Of a DNA stretch of 16,644 nucleotides, positions 1-9,082 are shown one piece after another; within the stretch, counting starts at the first letter, position 1, and each line of letters opens with the position of its first letter. The stretch is from a bacterium (GTDB lineage Bacteria; JAHJDO01), in NCBI GenBank assembly GCA_030652805.1, contig JAUSPT010000069.1, positions 1 to 16,644 on the forward strand, written 5' to 3'. The notes beneath the pieces are model-generated. The model was given only the letters and a program-made list of their open reading frames with translations, was not told where the DNA came from and made no database searches. Made by a program: the position numbers and the translations under genes.

Positions 1-22
1 CGCATTCTCTCTTCTCCTTTCT

Positions 23-52
23 CCCCGAAAGCTTTCGGGGATTTTGTTTTTT
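23..52 (+). terminator. Factor-independent terminator of an upstream gene
   Basis: The perfect palindrome CCCCGAAAGCTTTCGGGG at 23-40 can fold as a 7-bp GC-rich stem with an AGCT loop. It is followed by a T-rich run (ATTTTGTTTTTT) at 41-52. That is the standard form of an intrinsic terminator reading rightward, so it most likely ends a gene left of the window. The opposite strand has no U tract, which argues against a bidirectional role. No coding frame is convincing in 1-22. Confidence 0.8.
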
Positions 53-176
53 CCATAGGAGAGAGAGGATAGCCCTTTACTTTTTATCCTTCAATCACTT
101 TTGCATAAAATATTTTACATTACCCCGTTCTAACTAATTCTTCCCTTTTTACCCCAATTAGAGTAATATTTGGAGC
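53..176 (+). other. Intergenic leader of the tsaE operon
   Basis: This is AT-rich, non-coding sequence between the terminator and tsaE. The tsaE operon promoter must lie here if the terminator works. The best -10-like hexamer is TAAAAT at 106-111, but no good -35 stands 16-18 nt upstream, so I do not call a promoter. The only Shine-Dalgarno-like string is GGAG at 172-175. It stands one base before the ATG at 177, which is closer than usual. Confidence 0.5.
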
Positions 177-635
177 ATGAAAAAAGCAGTTACCACAAAC
201 AATCCAGAAGAAACAAAGTGTCTGGGTAAAAAAATAGGCAGGTTCTTAAAAGAGGGAGATGTTATTGCATTGGTTGGGAACCTAGGTGCGGGCAAGACTG
301 TTATTGCTAATGGCTTATGCACAGGACTTGGAGTAAAGGAAGATTATATAACAAGTCCGACTTACACAATAATCAATCAATATGATGGGAGAATTCCTGT
401 TTATCACATTGATCTATATAGATTAAATGATTCAAAAGAGCTTTACAACATAGGCTGGGATGAATATATCTATGGAAACGGAACATGTATAATAGAATGG
501 GCAGATAAGGCAGCTGAGATGTTACCTGAAGAATATCTAATGGTAAACATAGAAGTAACTGGAAAGGATAAGAGAAAAATAACTTTACAGGCAAAAGGAG
601 TGTCATATAAAAATCTACTGGAAAGAGTGAAATAA
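177..635 (+). CDS. tsaE: tRNA threonylcarbamoyladenosine biosynthesis ATPase TsaE
   Basis: TsaE is the small P-loop ATPase that drives the TsaB-TsaD complex in making N6-threonylcarbamoyladenosine (t6A37) on ANN-decoding tRNAs in the cytoplasm. At 152 residues it has normal family length. Visible are the N-terminal TTNNPEET segment, the Walker A motif GNLGAGKT (residues 34-41), the SPTYT motif, HIDLYRL and IIEWAD, all family hallmarks. ATG 177 is the only sensible start because an in-frame stop lies at 159-161; its GGAG is just one base from the ATG, so initiation may be weak. One base separates the stop from tsaB, a pairing common in bacteria. tsaD and tsaC are not in the window. Confidence 0.95.
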   Translation: MKKAVTTNNPEETKCLGKKIGRFLKEGDVIALVGNLGAGKTVIANGLCTGLGVKEDYITSPTYTIINQYDGRIPVYHIDLYRLNDSKELYNIGWDEYIYGNGTCIIEWADKAAEMLPEEYLMVNIEVTGKDKRKITLQAKGVSYKNLLERVK

Positions 636-636
636 A

Positions 637-1335
637 ATGAGAATACTTGGTATTGAAACCGCTACTAATGTCTGCAGTGTGTGTATACTGGAGAATTCCC
701 AGCTTATAGCGGAATACACAACGAATATAACAAAAACACATTCACAGCGTCTTATGCCAATGATAAAACATGTTCTTGCAAATGTCGAATTAATCCCAAA
801 GGATATAGGAGCTATTGCTGTTTCAATAGGACCAGGGTCTTTTACTGGGATTAGAATAAGTATTAGTGCAGCAAAAGGAATAGCAGTGGCACTTAACATT
901 CAAACAGTTGGAGTTTCTACATTGGATGGAATCGCATATAACCTGATGAATTCATACACTGGCCAAGTATGTGTAATCACAGACGCAAGAAGAAAGCAAG
1001 TATATACAGCGATTTATGAAATACCAAATATGAAAAAGATGACTAGTGACATGGTCCTTCCGATTGAAGAATTGATTAAGAAAATAAAAAAGAAAACAAT
1101 CTTTATCGGCAATGCATGCGCACTATATTGCAATACATTAAAAAAAGAATTGGGCGATTTGGCGGTTGTGTGTCCTTCTCATTCAGGTATTCCACGCGCT
1201 TCGAGTATTGCGTTTTTGGGTGAGAAGATATTAAAAGAAGGTAAGGGTTTGAGTCATTTTGACTTGAAACCAAATTATGTAAGATTATCGGATGCAGAAA
1301 TGAAATGGAAGGAAAAGCATGGAAAAATTAAGTAA
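637..1335 (+). CDS. tsaB: tRNA threonylcarbamoyladenosine biosynthesis protein TsaB
   Basis: TsaB is the inactive ASKHA-fold partner that dimerises with the TsaD catalytic subunit and recruits TsaE for t6A synthesis. The 232-residue protein starts with the typical MRILGIETAT strand and carries the signature IGPGSFTGIR near residues 64-73, followed by a segment ending in GVSTLDGIA. Length is normal (about 220-240). It begins one base after the tsaE stop with only a weak upstream AGAG, so translational coupling is likely. Its last 17 bases overlap the start of the malic enzyme gene. The overlap region holds the AAGGAA that probably serves that next gene. Confidence 0.93.
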   Translation: MRILGIETATNVCSVCILENSQLIAEYTTNITKTHSQRLMPMIKHVLANVELIPKDIGAIAVSIGPGSFTGIRISISAAKGIAVALNIQTVGVSTLDGIAYNLMNSYTGQVCVITDARRKQVYTAIYEIPNMKKMTSDMVLPIEELIKKIKKKTIFIGNACALYCNTLKKELGDLAVVCPSHSGIPRASSIAFLGEKILKEGKGLSHFDLKPNYVRLSDAEMKWKEKHGKIK

Positions 1336-2497
1336 AGAATCCCTTGAGGCTCATAAAAAATTAAAAGGTAAGATTGAAATAAAGAGCAAGATTAAACTAA
1401 ACAACATTCATGACTTAAGCATTGCCTATACTCCCGGAGTTGCAGAACCATGCAGGCAAATCTTCAGAAATAGGGAGAAGATTTATGACCTTACCTCAAA
1501 ATGGAACACAATAGCTATTGTTACTGATGGAAGCGCTGTTTTAGGCTTAGGCAATATTGGAGCAGATGCATCTTTGCCTGTTATGGAAGGGAAAGCTGTT
1601 CTTTTCAAACAATTTGGAGGGGTAGATGCTTTTCCTATATGCATAAACTCACAAGACACTGATGAAATAGTAAAAACAGTGAGACTAATTTCTCCAGCTT
1701 TTGGAGGAATTAATCTTGAGGATATATCAGCCCCAAGATGTTTTATCATAGAAGAAAAACTTAAAAGAGAGCTAGACATTCCTGTATTTCATGATGATCA
1801 GCATGGAACAGCAGTTGTTGTGTATGCTGCATTGCTTAATGCCTTAAAATTAGTTAGCAGACAAATAGACAAAATAAAAGTTGTTATTCTTGGAGCAGGA
1901 GCAGCTGGGATTGCCATCTCAAAGTTGCTTACTAACGCAGGATGCAGGAATATTCTTATATGCGATAGAGCAGGCATAATACACAAAAACAGAGAAGGCA
2001 ATATGAATTTTGCAAAGAAGGAGATTTCGAAAATTACGAACCCTGAGAACTTATCAGGAACTCTGGCAGATGCTACAGTTGGAGCTGATGTCTTTATAGG
2101 AGTATCAGGCCCTGAACTGGTCACAGGAGAGATGATCAGCAAGATGAATAAAGAGGCAGTTGTTTTTGCCATGTCAAATCCCGTTCCTGAAATCGCACCT
2201 GAAGAGGCTAAGCGGGCTGGAGCAAGGATTATTGGAACAGGTCGCAGCGATCTGCCAAACCAGATTAATAATGTACTTGCTTTTCCAGGAATATTCAGAG
2301 GCGCGTTGGATGTAAGAGCGTCAGATATAAACGAAGATATGAAAATAGCGGCTGCAGAGGCATTATCAAGCTTAATATCAAATAAAGAATTACATGACGA
2401 TTACATAATTGTTAATCCTTTTGATAAAAGAATAAAAAGCGCTGTTTCCAAAGCCGTTGCAAAAGCAGCTAGGGCCAGTGGTGTTGCAAGGAAGTAA
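1319..2497 (+). CDS. Malic enzyme, short bacterial/archaeal type (malate to pyruvate + CO2)
   Basis: This NAD(P)-dependent oxidative decarboxylase turns L-malate into pyruvate and CO2. The 392 residues match the short form without a phosphotransacetylase domain. The N-terminal malic domain shows YTPGVAEP with the catalytic Tyr37, Lys92 in EGKAVLFK, and metal ligands Glu134-Asp135 (NLED) and Asp160 (HDDQHGTA). The Rossmann domain starts at GAGAAG (192-197). NPVPEI and the closing FPGIFRGALD are also family-typical. Coenzyme preference cannot be settled by eye. ATG 1319 is preceded by AAGGA at proper spacing and overlaps tsaB by 17 nt. The annotation label malate dehydrogenase (oxaloacetate-decarboxylating) would also fit. 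Confidence 0.95.
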   Translation: MEKLSKESLEAHKKLKGKIEIKSKIKLNNIHDLSIAYTPGVAEPCRQIFRNREKIYDLTSKWNTIAIVTDGSAVLGLGNIGADASLPVMEGKAVLFKQFGGVDAFPICINSQDTDEIVKTVRLISPAFGGINLEDISAPRCFIIEEKLKRELDIPVFHDDQHGTAVVVYAALLNALKLVSRQIDKIKVVILGAGAAGIAISKLLTNAGCRNILICDRAGIIHKNREGNMNFAKKEISKITNPENLSGTLADATVGADVFIGVSGPELVTGEMISKMNKEAVVFAMSNPVPEIAPEEAKRAGARIIGTGRSDLPNQINNVLAFPGIFRGALDVRASDINEDMKIAAAEALSSLISNKELHDDYIIVNPFDKRIKSAVSKAVAKAARASGVARK

Positions 2498-2499
2498 AT

Positions 2500-3642
2500 A
2501 TGAAATACCGCACTATTGCACAGATTAACCTGAAAGCTATAGGGCATAACATTGCCCGGATAAGAAAAATAGTTGGTAAAGATAGAAAAATTCTTGCGGC
2601 AGTTAAGGCGAATGCTTATGGGCACGGAGATGCAGAGGCAGCAAAAACCGCAGCAGAATACGGAGTTAGCTATCTTGGTGTTGCCAATATTGAAGAAGCT
2701 ATCCACCTGCGCAGAGCGGATATAAATATACCGATTTTAATACTTGGCTGTTCATTTAAATATGAAATAGGGGACATCCTTTCATATAATATAAGTCCAA
2801 CTATAGCAGACATGGACTTTGCAGAAGCATTGAATAGAAAAGCAACAGAGTTCCCTAATAAAGTAGCAGTACATGTTAAAATTGATACCGGGATGGGACG
2901 GATAGGTTCATGCTTTGAACATGCTGTAGATTTTGTAAAAGAGCTCGCTAAATTAGAAAACCTGTTCTTAGAGGGTATATTTACACATTTTCCTTCTTCT
3001 GATGAAGCTGATAAAAGTTTCAGTCTGCTTCAAATAAAGCGGTTCAAAGATATTCTGGATAAACTAGAAACCTCAGGGGTCTCAATCCCTATAAAACATA
3101 TGGCAAACAGTGGAGCCATTCTCTCTAAAAATATTCATGACAGTTTTTTTGATATGGTCCGCCCTGGCTTAATGCTCTATGGAGCATATCCATCACCTTA
3201 TGTTTCCAATGACATCAAGCTTGAACCAGCTTTGACATTAAAAACAAGGGTTGTTTTTATAAAAGATGTGAAACAAGGTTCTACAATCAGCTATGGAAGA
3301 ACCCATATAACAAAGTCAAAAGCAAGGCTTGCTGCAATACCAATTGGATATGGCGATGGATACAGCAGATTACTTTCAAACAAAGGAGAGGTGCTGATAA
3401 AAGGCAAAAGAGCTCCGATTGTGGGAAGAGTTTGTATGGATCAGTCAATAGTAGATGTGAGTAAAATCCCTGAGGTATGCGTGGGAGATGAAGTTGTTTT
3501 AATTGGCAAGCAGGGACGGGGGCAAATAAGTGCTGAGGAAATTGCAGAAAAAATAGGCACAATACCTAATGAAGTATTCTGTATGATTAGTAAAAGAGTT
3601 CCGAGAGTATATATTAATAAGGAGTCAAAAGATAAACCATGA
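2500..3642 (+). CDS. alr: Alanine racemase
   Basis: This PLP enzyme interconverts L- and D-alanine and supplies D-Ala for peptidoglycan. The 380 residues match the family. The N-terminal TIM barrel carries the PLP lysine Lys36 in VKANAYGHG. The second catalytic base is Tyr265 in SYGRTH, the spacing expected for Alr. The C-terminal beta domain has IPIGYGDGY, GRVCMDQ and a terminal KRVPRVY. An AAGGAAG overlapping the end of the malic enzyme gene provides the ribosome site. The stop codon overlaps the next gene as ATGA, which suggests translational coupling to the deacetylase. Confidence 0.97.
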   Translation: MKYRTIAQINLKAIGHNIARIRKIVGKDRKILAAVKANAYGHGDAEAAKTAAEYGVSYLGVANIEEAIHLRRADINIPILILGCSFKYEIGDILSYNISPTIADMDFAEALNRKATEFPNKVAVHVKIDTGMGRIGSCFEHAVDFVKELAKLENLFLEGIFTHFPSSDEADKSFSLLQIKRFKDILDKLETSGVSIPIKHMANSGAILSKNIHDSFFDMVRPGLMLYGAYPSPYVSNDIKLEPALTLKTRVVFIKDVKQGSTISYGRTHITKSKARLAAIPIGYGDGYSRLLSNKGEVLIKGKRAPIVGRVCMDQSIVDVSKIPEVCVGDEVVLIGKQGRGQISAEEIAEKIGTIPNEVFCMISKRVPRVYINKESKDKP

Positions 3643-4439
3643 AAAAATGCGTTATGGCTTTTGGAGCACATTCTGACGACATAGAGATACAATGCGGAGG
3701 AACGTTATTAAAGTTTAAATCTAAAGGGTATGAGTTAATATATGTTGTGGTTACAACGAATGATATGGGATTTTCTCATGGATATAAAGAAAACATTGAG
3801 GTAAGAAGAAAGGAAGCAGAAAAAGGAGCAAAGTTTTTGGGAGCAATGCCGTTATTTCTTAATTTTAAAAAGTTTGATATTGCAAATGATAAAAATAAAA
3901 TTGTTAGCTTTATTGAGGATTCTAATATATTTAACAAATGGAAAAAGCTTCCAGGACGAGAGCCAATTTCAGTAGCTTTTTTCATTCCAGAGTGTGTAAT
4001 CGAGGTAGCTAACTTGATTGCTAAATATGAACCGGAGATTGTGTTAACTCATAGTCCAGATGATATACACCCCGATCATCATTCTACATCTGTATTGGTA
4101 TACAGGGCGTTTAAAGAGGCATCAGAAAAGATGAAATTAGGTAGTTTGTATCTCTGGGGTCCTGGTTCATGGGGATTCATAACGGAATTTAACCCAGATA
4201 TATTTATAGATATAAGTAACTACATAGACAAGAAAAATGAAGCTATTTCACAACACGCCTCTCAGGCAGTAGAATGGATTAAAACATATTTTGGAGAGAG
4301 AACAGCTCGCTGGGGAAAGAAGATAGGTGTCAAGCATGCTGAAGGTTTTTACAAAGTCAAAGATATATTAACAAAAGATAAAATTTCTTATATTAATACA
4401 TTGGAAAGGAGATTTTTGGAATATAAAAAAAGGAATTAG
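3639..4439 (+). CDS. PIG-L/LmbE family N-deacetylase
   Basis: This zinc-dependent deacetylase belongs to the family that removes acetyl groups from GlcNAc-containing substrates (GlcNAc-PI, mycothiol and bacillithiol precursors, or others). The AHxDDxE motif appears as AHSDDIE with His11, Asp13, Asp14 and Glu16; Ser replaces the more usual Pro. The second zinc motif HSPDDIHPDHH spans residues 138-148 and the fold runs to about residue 240. There is no signal peptide, so it is cytoplasmic. It overlaps alr by 4 nt and is followed after 2 nt by a GlmU-like transferase, so an amino-sugar substrate is a sensible inference. The exact substrate is unknown. An AAGGAG lies about 14 nt before the ATG, which is long, so coupling with alr may drive initiation. 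Confidence 0.9.
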   Translation: MKKCVMAFGAHSDDIEIQCGGTLLKFKSKGYELIYVVVTTNDMGFSHGYKENIEVRRKEAEKGAKFLGAMPLFLNFKKFDIANDKNKIVSFIEDSNIFNKWKKLPGREPISVAFFIPECVIEVANLIAKYEPEIVLTHSPDDIHPDHHSTSVLVYRAFKEASEKMKLGSLYLWGPGSWGFITEFNPDIFIDISNYIDKKNEAISQHASQAVEWIKTYFGERTARWGKKIGVKHAEGFYKVKDILTKDKISYINTLERRFLEYKKRN

Positions 4440-4441
4440 CG

Positions 4442-5146
4442 ATGAATTTTGGAAAATATGATAAAGAATATTACTTTGATTTATCTGATACAAATCTTGA
4501 GCCATTATTTGAAGATATTAAATATGTATGGGAGATTTTTCCAAAGATAAAAGAATGGATTGCAAAAAATTTAGTGAGCGAGATTAAAGGACACGTTCAA
4601 AGCAATGCATTTATAGGTAAAGATGTTTTTGTAGGTAATGGTACAGTTGTTGAATCAGGTGCTTATATAAAGGGACCAGCTATAATTGGGGAAAATGCAG
4701 TTATACGGCATGGAGCATACCTTAGAGAAAATTGTATAATTGAAGATAACTGCATTATTGGACATGCATCGGAGATCAAAAATTCTATAATGTTAAATGG
4801 CAGTGCTGTCTCTCATTTTGGGTATGTTGGAGATACAATACTTGGAAATGGAGTGAATTTGGCAGCAGGATGCAAGCTTTCTAATAATAAGAATGATAGC
4901 GAGGAAATCACTGTAACCATAGATGGGGAAAAATATTTTACTGGATTGAAACATTTTGGCGCGATTATAGGAGATAACACTAAAATTGGCTGCAATGCAG
5001 TCACAAATCCTGGAACATTAATAGGAAAAAACTGCACTATATATCCTTGTTCATCAATTAAGGGAATGCTTGAGTCAAATACCATAGTAAAGTTAAGACA
5101 AGAAATAGAAGTAGTAAAAAAGAGAGAAAATTTTGCGAAAAATTAG
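4442..5146 (+). CDS. Left-handed beta-helix (hexapeptide) transferase, GlmU C-terminal-like
   Basis: This 234-residue protein has an alpha-helical N-terminus (about 1-48, with FEDIKYVWEIFPKIKEWI), then a left-handed beta helix to about residue 215 built from hexapeptide repeats such as IGKDVF, IIGENA and IIEDNC. The segment SHFGYVGD places His125 where GlmU has its acetyl-transfer histidine (NHLTYLGD in E. coli GlmU). It continues with NGVNLAAGCKLSNN, like the C-terminal domain of sugar-1-phosphate nucleotidylyltransferases. No nucleotidyltransferase domain is present. It is probably an acetyl- or acyltransferase on an amino-sugar phosphate (inference). The gene sits 2 nt after the PIG-L gene and overlaps the glycosyltransferase by 14 nt. 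Confidence 0.86.
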   Translation: MNFGKYDKEYYFDLSDTNLEPLFEDIKYVWEIFPKIKEWIAKNLVSEIKGHVQSNAFIGKDVFVGNGTVVESGAYIKGPAIIGENAVIRHGAYLRENCIIEDNCIIGHASEIKNSIMLNGSAVSHFGYVGDTILGNGVNLAAGCKLSNNKNDSEEITVTIDGEKYFTGLKHFGAIIGDNTKIGCNAVTNPGTLIGKNCTIYPCSSIKGMLESNTIVKLRQEIEVVKKRENFAKN

Positions 5147-6257
5147 AATATTACGCATAGTTTCAAATCTAGGAGTGGGTGGTGTTCAGAAAAGAATGGT
5201 GTCGCTTTTGCCAAAACTTAACAAAGAGAGGCATGAAATTATCGTATGCAGCTTTAAATCAGGAGAATTGCAGCATTGCCTGGAACAATCCGGAATTCCA
5301 GTCCGAATAGTCCCGCGCAGATTCAAGTTTGATCCTGTTTGCATTTATAGACTGTGCTCAATCATGAAGAAAGAAAACATTGATATAGTTCATACTCACT
5401 GCCATAAACCCAACACCACAGGGAGAATCGCCGCAAAATTAGCAGGCGTGCCTGTTATAATTGCAAATGAGCATAATGTGGATAGTTGGAAAAGCAACTG
5501 GCAGCTAATCCTAGACAGATGGCTTGCTGCATACTCCGATAAAATTATTGCAGTATCAGAAGCAGTTAAAAGCTTTTATGTAGAAAATGCTAATATTTCT
5601 ACTGATAAGTTTGAGGTTATCTATAATGGAGTGGATTTGGATTTTTGGCAAAGTAATATACCTACAAAGGAAATGATTTTTAAGAAAAAGACGGAATTGG
5701 GCTTACTGCAGGGCGATAAAGTAATAGTAACTATAGGCCGTCTTCATCCGCAAAAGGGACATGAATACTTATTAAGAGCAGCAAGAACGATAATCCCCAG
5801 AATGAGAAACCTAAAGTTTCTGATAGTTGGAGATGGCCCAATGAAAGATAGTTTAGAATCTGTCTCGGAAAGATTAGGCATAAAAGAGAACGTTGCCTTT
5901 ACAGGTAAAAGAGACGATGTAAAAGATATACTATACCTCTCAGACATTTCAGTAGTTTCGTCTATTAGAGAAGGGTTCTCAAACGTAGTTTTAGAGTCAA
6001 TGGCCTGCATCAAGCCGGTTGTTGCAACAGATGTGGGCGGCAACAAGGAGATTATCATTGATGGAGAAAATGGGTTTATTGTTCCTTCCAGAGATGAGGA
6101 TGTTCTCGCAGATAGGATACTGACATTAGCTGGCAATGAAGAATTGACTAAAAAAATGGGACTTGCTGCCAAAGAGACTGTCAAAAGTTTTTCTTTAAGC
6201 CGTATGATTCACAAAACTGAAAAACTCTATGAAGAGTTGATGGATAAAAAAATATGA
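5133..6257 (+). CDS. Glycosyltransferase family 4 (GT-B fold)
   Basis: This is a GT4 retaining glycosyltransferase that moves a sugar from a nucleotide donor to a lipid or saccharide acceptor at the cytoplasmic membrane face. The N-terminal domain shows the acceptor-side glycine loop GVGGVQKR (residues 14-21) and VHTHCHKPN. The C-terminal domain has TIGRLHPQKGHEYLL, VGDGPMK and the donor-binding EX7E motif REGFSNVVLE (Glu280 and Glu288), then VATDVGG. The start is TTG at 5133, chosen because AGAGAG lies 6 nt upstream and no ATG gives the first beta strand. It overlaps the preceding gene by 14 nt and the next by 4 nt (ATGA). Donor and acceptor cannot be named. The family also includes BshA, but this protein does not look specifically like it. 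Confidence 0.92.
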   Translation: MRKIRILRIVSNLGVGGVQKRMVSLLPKLNKERHEIIVCSFKSGELQHCLEQSGIPVRIVPRRFKFDPVCIYRLCSIMKKENIDIVHTHCHKPNTTGRIAAKLAGVPVIIANEHNVDSWKSNWQLILDRWLAAYSDKIIAVSEAVKSFYVENANISTDKFEVIYNGVDLDFWQSNIPTKEMIFKKKTELGLLQGDKVIVTIGRLHPQKGHEYLLRAARTIIPRMRNLKFLIVGDGPMKDSLESVSERLGIKENVAFTGKRDDVKDILYLSDISVVSSIREGFSNVVLESMACIKPVVATDVGGNKEIIIDGENGFIVPSRDEDVLADRILTLAGNEELTKKMGLAAKETVKSFSLSRMIHKTEKLYEELMDKKI

Positions 6258-7132
6258 GACATACCCGTCAGTATTTGGGGGGGGTAACAGTAGCTGTGTG
6301 CGTAAGGTATCTGCCTAGAAGCCTAATGCTATTTTTAGGCAATATTCTTGGGGATTTTACATTCTATATACTCAGAATCAGACGAAAACAAGTTTTCAAA
6401 AATCTTAGGTTTGCTTTTGGAAATCAAAAAAGCAATATCGAATTGAAAAAGATAGCAAGGGAAATATATAAAAATCTTGGAAAAACACTTCTGGAATTTC
6501 TGCAGCTTCCGAGAATGAATGGAACAAGAATAAGAAGAATTGTTGATACATCTGAGCTATGTAAAATAGACCACATTCTAAAAAAAGGGAAAGGAGCTAT
6601 CTTGCTTGGTGCGCATTTTGGAAACTGGGAACTTTTAGGCGCTGCTTTTGGGCTTTTGGGATATCCTGTAAATGTAATTGGCAGACTTTCAGATAATAGA
6701 AGAATAGGAAATGCTATTGACAGGTATAGAAGGCTTGTTGGAATGAAAGTTATTCAGAAGAATGATCCCATTAGAAAGGTGTTTCGCTCACTCAGTAATA
6801 ATGAACTGGTTGCTATATTAATGGACCAAAATACGAGAAAAGATATGATTTTTGTAGATTTCTTTGGAAGACCTGCAGCTACTGCAAAAGGAATAGCTGT
6901 TTTTGCCCTGAGAACAGGAGCTCCAGTTGTTCCAGCTTTTATTGTAAGAGAGAGGAAACACCACAGAATACTTATTGGAAATCCTATATATGCGCATAGT
7001 TCTGAAAGCGCAGACAGTGATATACAGAAATATACAGCTCAATTTTCTAAGGTTATTGAATCTTATATCAGGCAATATCCTGACCAGTGGTTCTGGCTGC
7101 ATAATCGCTGGAAAACCCAGCCTAAAAAATAA
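6254..7132 (+). CDS. LpxL/HtrB-type lysophospholipid (lipid A) acyltransferase
   Basis: Members of this family add secondary acyl chains to lipid A or related glycolipids from acyl-ACP, at the inner membrane. In 292 residues (normal size) the protein has a basic N-terminus, a hydrophobic anchor around residues 10-40, and RIRRKQVFKNLRFAF. The catalytic HX4E motif is HFGNWE (His121 and Glu126). MDQNTRKD and the terminal QWFWLHNRWKT are also visible, all family hallmarks. It overlaps the GT4 gene as ATGA with no Shine-Dalgarno, so coupling is expected. A run of eight G lies at codons 8-11 (see findings). Its presence suggests an LPS-type outer membrane. The acyl chain and the precise acceptor are not predictable. 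Confidence 0.9.
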   Translation: MRHTRQYLGGVTVAVCVRYLPRSLMLFLGNILGDFTFYILRIRRKQVFKNLRFAFGNQKSNIELKKIAREIYKNLGKTLLEFLQLPRMNGTRIRRIVDTSELCKIDHILKKGKGAILLGAHFGNWELLGAAFGLLGYPVNVIGRLSDNRRIGNAIDRYRRLVGMKVIQKNDPIRKVFRSLSNNELVAILMDQNTRKDMIFVDFFGRPAATAKGIAVFALRTGAPVVPAFIVRERKHHRILIGNPIYAHSSESADSDIQKYTAQFSKVIESYIRQYPDQWFWLHNRWKTQPKK

Positions 7133-7153
7133 GTCAAATAAGAGGTGTTCTAA

Positions 7154-7972
7154 ATGTGGGCAAAAGTTATTAAATATGTTATTGGGACACTGATTGTTAT
7201 TTGTTTTCTGCATCTATATTTCAGGTATTTTGAATGGAAGAATATTTACTATGCTACTCGTGGAATTAGCAGAACTCCAGAAAGTATTGGTTTAAAGTTT
7301 GAAGATATCTTTTTTGAAACAGATGATCATGTTAAGCTGAATGGCTGGTACGTTCCTTGTGAAGGAGCAATATCAACTCTCCTTTTTTGCCATGGGAATG
7401 CTGGGAATATAAGCGACCGTCTCGACAGTATATACATATTTCATAATCTTGGTTTGAATGTTCTTATATTTGATTACAGGGGTTATGGCAAAAGCAGGGG
7501 ATTCTCAACAGAAAAAGGCACTTATCTGGACGCAATGGCTGCATATAAGTGGCTTATTTCAAAGAAAAAGCCGGACGAGAATAAGATTGTTATATTTGGC
7601 CGTTCTCTAGGAGGTTCAATAGCAATTGACCTTGCGGCAAAAATTAATAAAGGCTTACTTATTTCAGAAAGTGCATTTACATCTATAATTGATATTGGTA
7701 AGGAACTTTATCCATTTCTTCCTATTAAATACTGTGCAAGCATAAAATATGACAGTATTCAAAAAATAAAAAACATAAAGATTCCAAAGCTTATAATACA
7801 CTCAGAGGAGGATGAGATAATACCTTTTCCCCATGGCGAGAAACTCTTTAAGACGGCTCTTTTCCCTAAACAGTTTTATAAAATGAGCGGAGAGCATAAT
7901 GATGGCTTTATAATAATGGGTAAAGAATATGAGGAGGCAATAAAAAACTTCATCAAGAAAAATTTGAAATAA
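7154..7972 (+). CDS. Membrane-anchored alpha/beta hydrolase (ABHD13/BEM46-like)
   Basis: This serine hydrolase has 272 residues. Residues 5-24 form one hydrophobic N-terminal membrane segment, so the catalytic domain is anchored. The alpha/beta core shows the oxyanion HGNAGN, the DYRGYGKS motif, and the nucleophile elbow GRSLGG with Ser151. The rest of the triad is Asp220 (SEEDEIIP) and His248 (GEHNDG). The pattern is closest to the ABHD12/13/17-BEM46 group of (thio)esterases and lipid hydrolases; the substrate is unknown. AAGAGGTG lies 7 nt before the ATG. The gene is 21 nt downstream of the acyltransferase and is the last of the + strand run before a new promoter, so a role in lipid turnover is a guess from position. 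Confidence 0.88.
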   Translation: MWAKVIKYVIGTLIVICFLHLYFRYFEWKNIYYATRGISRTPESIGLKFEDIFFETDDHVKLNGWYVPCEGAISTLLFCHGNAGNISDRLDSIYIFHNLGLNVLIFDYRGYGKSRGFSTEKGTYLDAMAAYKWLISKKKPDENKIVIFGRSLGGSIAIDLAAKINKGLLISESAFTSIIDIGKELYPFLPIKYCASIKYDSIQKIKNIKIPKLIIHSEEDEIIPFPHGEKLFKTALFPKQFYKMSGEHNDGFIIMGKEYEEAIKNFIKKNLK

Positions 7973-7987
7973 GGACGGTGAAACCTG

Positions 7988-8016
7988 TTGAAGTTTGATA
8001 TTTAATTTTGTATAAT
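7988..8016 (+). promoter_or_regulatory. Sigma70-type promoter for gap-pgk-secG
   Basis: TTGAAG at 7988-7993 and a consensus TATAAT at 8011-8016 are separated by exactly 17 nt. The predicted start near 8023 gives a leader of about 50 nt ending in a strong Shine-Dalgarno before gap. No terminator hairpin separates this promoter from the upstream hydrolase gene, so some read-through from the upstream operon is possible. Confidence 0.75.
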
Positions 8017-8033
8017 CGAGTCTAAATTAATAA

Positions 8034-9077
<1,044 letters not shown>

Positions 9078-9082
9078 AAAAT

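Noticed and set aside
373-741. Open frame of 122 codons on the - strand across tsaE/tsaB
   Set aside because: It lies opposite two clear genes, has no ribosome site or recognisable domain, and its composition is that of an antisense shadow.
3639-6257. Bacillithiol synthesis (BshA/BshB-like) because a GT4 and a PIG-L enzyme are near each other
   Set aside because: The GT4 does not show BshA-specific features by eye, BshC is absent, and the helical transferase and LpxL-like gene fit a glycolipid better.
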